DNA of 7,846 nucleotides from Candidatus Nitrosopumilus sp. (GTDB taxonomy: Archaea; Thermoproteota; Nitrososphaeria; Nitrososphaerales; Nitrosopumilaceae): NCBI GenBank assembly GCA_011055585.1, contig DRGT01000138.1, forward strand, positions 1-7,846, written 5' to 3'. Below the pieces are notes generated by a model. That model was not told the origin of the DNA. It was given only the letters and a program-made list of their open reading frames with translations, and ran no database searches. Below are positions 5,968 through 7,846 of the stretch, in pieces. Every line of letters begins with the position of its first letter. Within the stretch, counting starts at the first letter, position 1. Both the position numbers and the translations under genes were made by a program.

Positions 5968-6696
5968 GTGCAAGGGGTATTTCCAGAAGCAGAAGTTTAT
6001 GAAATAAACAAAGTCAAACTTAAAAGCCCAATAATTTTTGCTGGTTTTGTAGGAGCAGGGCTGGTTGGTTCCATAGCAATTGAATGTATGATAAAAAAAT
6101 TGCAAATGAAAGAAATTGCATATATGAGATCAAAATATCTTCCCCCATCGACAGTCTTTATGAATGGCAGATTGCGTCACCCATTCCGTTTTTATGCAAA
6201 CAAAGAAGGGACTGTTTGTGCAATAATTTGTGAAATAACACTACGGATGGAAGGCTTGTACACAATTGCAGGTACAATTTTAGATTGGGCCAAAGAAAAA
6301 GGATCAAATGAAATCATAATTCTGGATGGGGTTGCAAGTGATGCACATGATAATAAAGCATATTGTGCTGCAGAAGAAGATCTTTGTAGAGTTATGGCTG
6401 ATAAAAACATCAACATCATTCCTCATGGTTTTATTACTGGTATTGCAGGTGGAATTCTTAATGAATGTTTGATAAGAGAAATTCAAGGAATAGCTTTGTT
6501 AGTCAAAGCAAACGCAATAATTCCTGATCCTGATGCGGCGGCCACTATAATTGAGGCAGTAAATAGATTATATGAAATGCAAATTGACACTGCGGATCTG
6601 AAAAAAGAAAAGGAGAAGATTGCTGCTGAATTAGAAGAGCTTTCTAAAAAATATCTTCAGTCCAAAAAAGAAGAATCTTCTGATATGTACATGTAA
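5968..6696 (+). CDS. PAC2-family proteasome assembly chaperone (PbaB-like) with HbYX tail
   Basis: This 242-aa protein belongs to the PAC2 (proteasome assembly chaperone 2) family. Archaeal members such as PbaB bind the 20S proteasome alpha ring. Visible family features are the glycine-rich GFVGAGLVGSIA (26-37), a strand with IIILDGVASD (116-125), GFITGIAGGILNE (154-166) and IPDPDAAATIIEAVNRL (185-201). Residues about 209-236 are a charged coiled coil (DLKKEKEKIAAELEELSKKY). The protein ends Met-Tyr-Met, which fits the hydrophobic-Tyr-X (HbYX) signal that docks activators and chaperones into alpha-ring pockets. The GTG start at 5968 is the first start after an in-frame TAA at 5962, and the first internal ATG (residue 34) would cut the conserved core. 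No proteasome gene is nearby. The family is secure; the chaperone-versus-activator role is inferred. Confidence 0.88.
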   Translation: MQGVFPEAEVYEINKVKLKSPIIFAGFVGAGLVGSIAIECMIKKLQMKEIAYMRSKYLPPSTVFMNGRLRHPFRFYANKEGTVCAIICEITLRMEGLYTIAGTILDWAKEKGSNEIIILDGVASDAHDNKAYCAAEEDLCRVMADKNINIIPHGFITGIAGGILNECLIREIQGIALLVKANAIIPDPDAAATIIEAVNRLYEMQIDTADLKKEKEKIAAELEELSKKYLQSKKEESSDMYM

Positions 6697-6716
6697 AATT
6701 CAGCTCTAAGCAAATT

Positions 6717-6724
6717 CTTTTATT
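6717..6724 (+). promoter_or_regulatory. TATA-like box of purM
   Basis: CTTTTATT is centred about 27 nt before ATG 6747, again predicting a leaderless transcript and a purM promoter separate from the PAC2 gene. TTCGCATCAA just after it (6723-6732) matches the core of the 19-bp repeat at 64-82 and 618-636, possibly by chance. Confidence 0.45.
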
Positions 6725-6746
6725 CGCATCAAGACCGACTCAACTT

Positions 6747-7775
6747 ATGGTCTTAACCTACAAAAAAGCAGGTGTAGATATAACAAAAATTAAAAAAAGT
6801 CAAGCCACGATTGGCAAAATTATTAAATCCACACATAAATTGCAAAGTAAAGCAAAAGTTGTTCATGGTTTTGGCCATTATGCAGGTATTACTGAATTAC
6901 CTGGAAAGATGATGTTAGCTATCCATACAGATGGAGTTGGGACAAAGGTTCTCATTGCAAATAAAATGAAAAAGTACGACACTGTTGGAATTGATTGCAT
7001 TGCGATGAATGTAAATGATATAATATGTATTGGTGCCACGCCAATTTCTTTTGTTGATTATATTGCTGCAAACAAAAATGATCAGAAAATTTTTAAAAAA
7101 ATTGTTGAAGGTCTAGTAAAAGGAGCTAAAAAGGCCGGAGTTCCTATAGTTGGAGGCGAAACTGCAATAATGCCAGATCTATTTGCAGGCAATGGTTTCT
7201 CATTTGACTTGGCAGGAATGGTTATTGGTTTGTTATCAAAAAAACAGATGGTTCTTGGAAAATCAATCAAAAAAGGTGACGTAATAATTGGCGCAAAAAG
7301 CAGTGGATTGCATTCAAATGGATACACATTAGCAAGAAAGGCTTTACTTTCAAAATATTCTTTAAAAAGTAAGATCAAAGGGATTGGTGTTTTAGGAAAT
7401 GCACTTCTAACTCCGACTGAAATCTATGTAAAACCTGTTTTAGAAATTATTCAAAAATGTAATGTTCATGGATTGGCACACATCACTGGAGGTTCCTTTA
7501 CAAAGCTTTTGAGATTAAAGAAAATTGGTTATGATTTAGATTCATTGCCAAAGCCACCTACAATAATGCAATTAATTGAAGAGCAAGGAGTAAAGAGCTT
7601 AGAAATGTACAAGACCTTTAACATGGGTGTTGGATTTTGTGTAGTAGCTCCTAAAAATGAAGAAAAAAGAATAAACTCGATTTTCAAAAAATTTGGAATT
7701 AAAAGTAGCCGAATAGGAAAAATTATTGAAAAGAAAGGAGTTTTTGTGAATTCTCTAAAACACCAATCCCTTTGA
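6747..7775 (+). CDS. purM: Phosphoribosylformylglycinamidine cyclo-ligase (AIR synthetase), 3' end suspect
   Basis: PurM uses ATP to close the imidazole ring of formylglycinamidine ribonucleotide, giving aminoimidazole ribonucleotide in purine synthesis. The 342-aa frame matches the usual family length. It has HTDGVGTK (60-67), DCIAMNVNDIICIGATP (83-99, with the conserved MNVND), GGETAIMPDLF (136-146), SSGLHSNGYTL (185-195), HITGGSF (245-251) and FNMGVGF (291-297). ATG 6747 fits the TATA spacing. The sequence from 7755 on is an exact reverse complement of 7304-7395 within this gene. Residues 337-342 (LKHQSL) and the TGA are therefore read from the antisense of its own middle, and the true C-terminus is unknown. 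By comparison with other PurM proteins, residues 1-336 should be nearly the whole protein, so only a few residues are probably wrong. Confidence 0.93.
   Translation: MVLTYKKAGVDITKIKKSQATIGKIIKSTHKLQSKAKVVHGFGHYAGITELPGKMMLAIHTDGVGTKVLIANKMKKYDTVGIDCIAMNVNDIICIGATPISFVDYIAANKNDQKIFKKIVEGLVKGAKKAGVPIVGGETAIMPDLFAGNGFSFDLAGMVIGLLSKKQMVLGKSIKKGDVIIGAKSSGLHSNGYTLARKALLSKYSLKSKIKGIGVLGNALLTPTEIYVKPVLEIIQKCNVHGLAHITGGSFTKLLRLKKIGYDLDSLPKPPTIMQLIEEQGVKSLEMYKTFNMGVGFCVVAPKNEEKRINSIFKKFGIKSSRIGKIIEKKGVFVNSLKHQSL
7304..7395. repeat. 92-bp inverted repeat, left arm (inside purM)
   Basis: These 92 bases, coding for about residues 186-216 of purM, are the exact reverse complement of 7755-7846. I compared them base by base and found no mismatch. 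This arm is the authentic coding copy, since it encodes the conserved SGLHSNGYTL segment in frame. Confidence 0.97.
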
Positions 7776-7846
7776 TCTTACTTTTTAAAGAATATTTTGA
7801 AAGTAAAGCCTTTCTTGCTAATGTGTATCCATTTGAATGCAATCCA
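7755..7846. repeat. 92-bp inverted repeat, right arm (fold-back copy at the window end)
   Basis: This is the exact reverse complement of 7304-7395, separated from it by 359 bases, and it runs to the last base of the window. Matching stops abruptly at 7755; outside it, 7754 and 7396 do not pair. The copy has no plausible role after purM: it supplies only the last six codons and the stop of that ORF. Lack of divergence, position at the sequence end and inverted orientation together suggest a fold-back chimera rather than a real duplication. Confidence 0.95.

Noticed and set aside
7082..7378. Minus-strand 98-codon open frame inside purM, whose first residues are also readable on the plus strand at the window end
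   Set aside because: It is the antisense of a well-conserved purM region. Its apparent second copy at 7773-7846 is explained by the inverted fold-back sequence and is not a real paralogue.

Overview
The window looks like AT-rich chromosomal DNA from an archaeon, most likely an ammonia-oxidising thaumarchaeon (Nitrosopumilus/Nitrosarchaeum-like). This is inferred from the split FO-synthase pair CofG/CofH (F420 biosynthesis), a PAC2 proteasome-assembly chaperone with a C-terminal HbYX tail, a TldD/PmbA-family protein, tiny zinc-finger ORFs, and several start codons about 27 nt downstream of TATA-like boxes (leaderless transcripts). No marker gene in the window fixes the genus.

Layout. Positions 1-685 are gene-poor. 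They hold a possible start of a leftward gene running off the left edge (1-74), a decayed zinc-ribbon ORF (187-312), two mutually exclusive hairpins (385-425), and a 49-codon C2H2-like zinc-finger ORF (443-592). A 19-bp direct repeat (64-82 and 618-636) brackets most of this region. From 686 to 4482 runs a tight rightward operon: cofG, cofH (ATGA overlap with a clear Shine-Dalgarno) and a TldE/PmbA-like gene, which begins directly after the cofH stop in the same frame. A Na+/Ca2+-exchanger-type antiporter (4495-5427, minus) converges on the operon with 12 nt between stop codons. A divergent promoter region (5428-5597) separates it from a small winged-helix protein (5598-5945), whose start lies on a near-perfect palindromic operator-like sequence. 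A PAC2-family chaperone (5968-6696) follows 22 nt later, then purM (6747-7775).

How the genes fit together. CofH and CofG together make FO, the deazaflavin chromophore of F420. The TldE-like protein is probably co-transcribed, but its partner TldD is not in the window. The wHTH gene probably controls itself and perhaps the PAC2 gene. purM is a housekeeping purine gene.

The most important anomaly is at the right end. Bases 7755-7846 are an exact 92-bp reverse complement of bases 7304-7395 inside purM. The last six codons and the stop of the purM ORF lie in this inverted copy. This most resembles a fold-back chimera (amplification or assembly artefact) at a contig end, so the purM C-terminus and everything after 7754 should not be trusted. 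I found no convincing evidence of a new defence or mobile system. The best biological leads are the operator over the wHTH start, the HbYX tail of the PAC2 protein, and the cofGH-tldE linkage.
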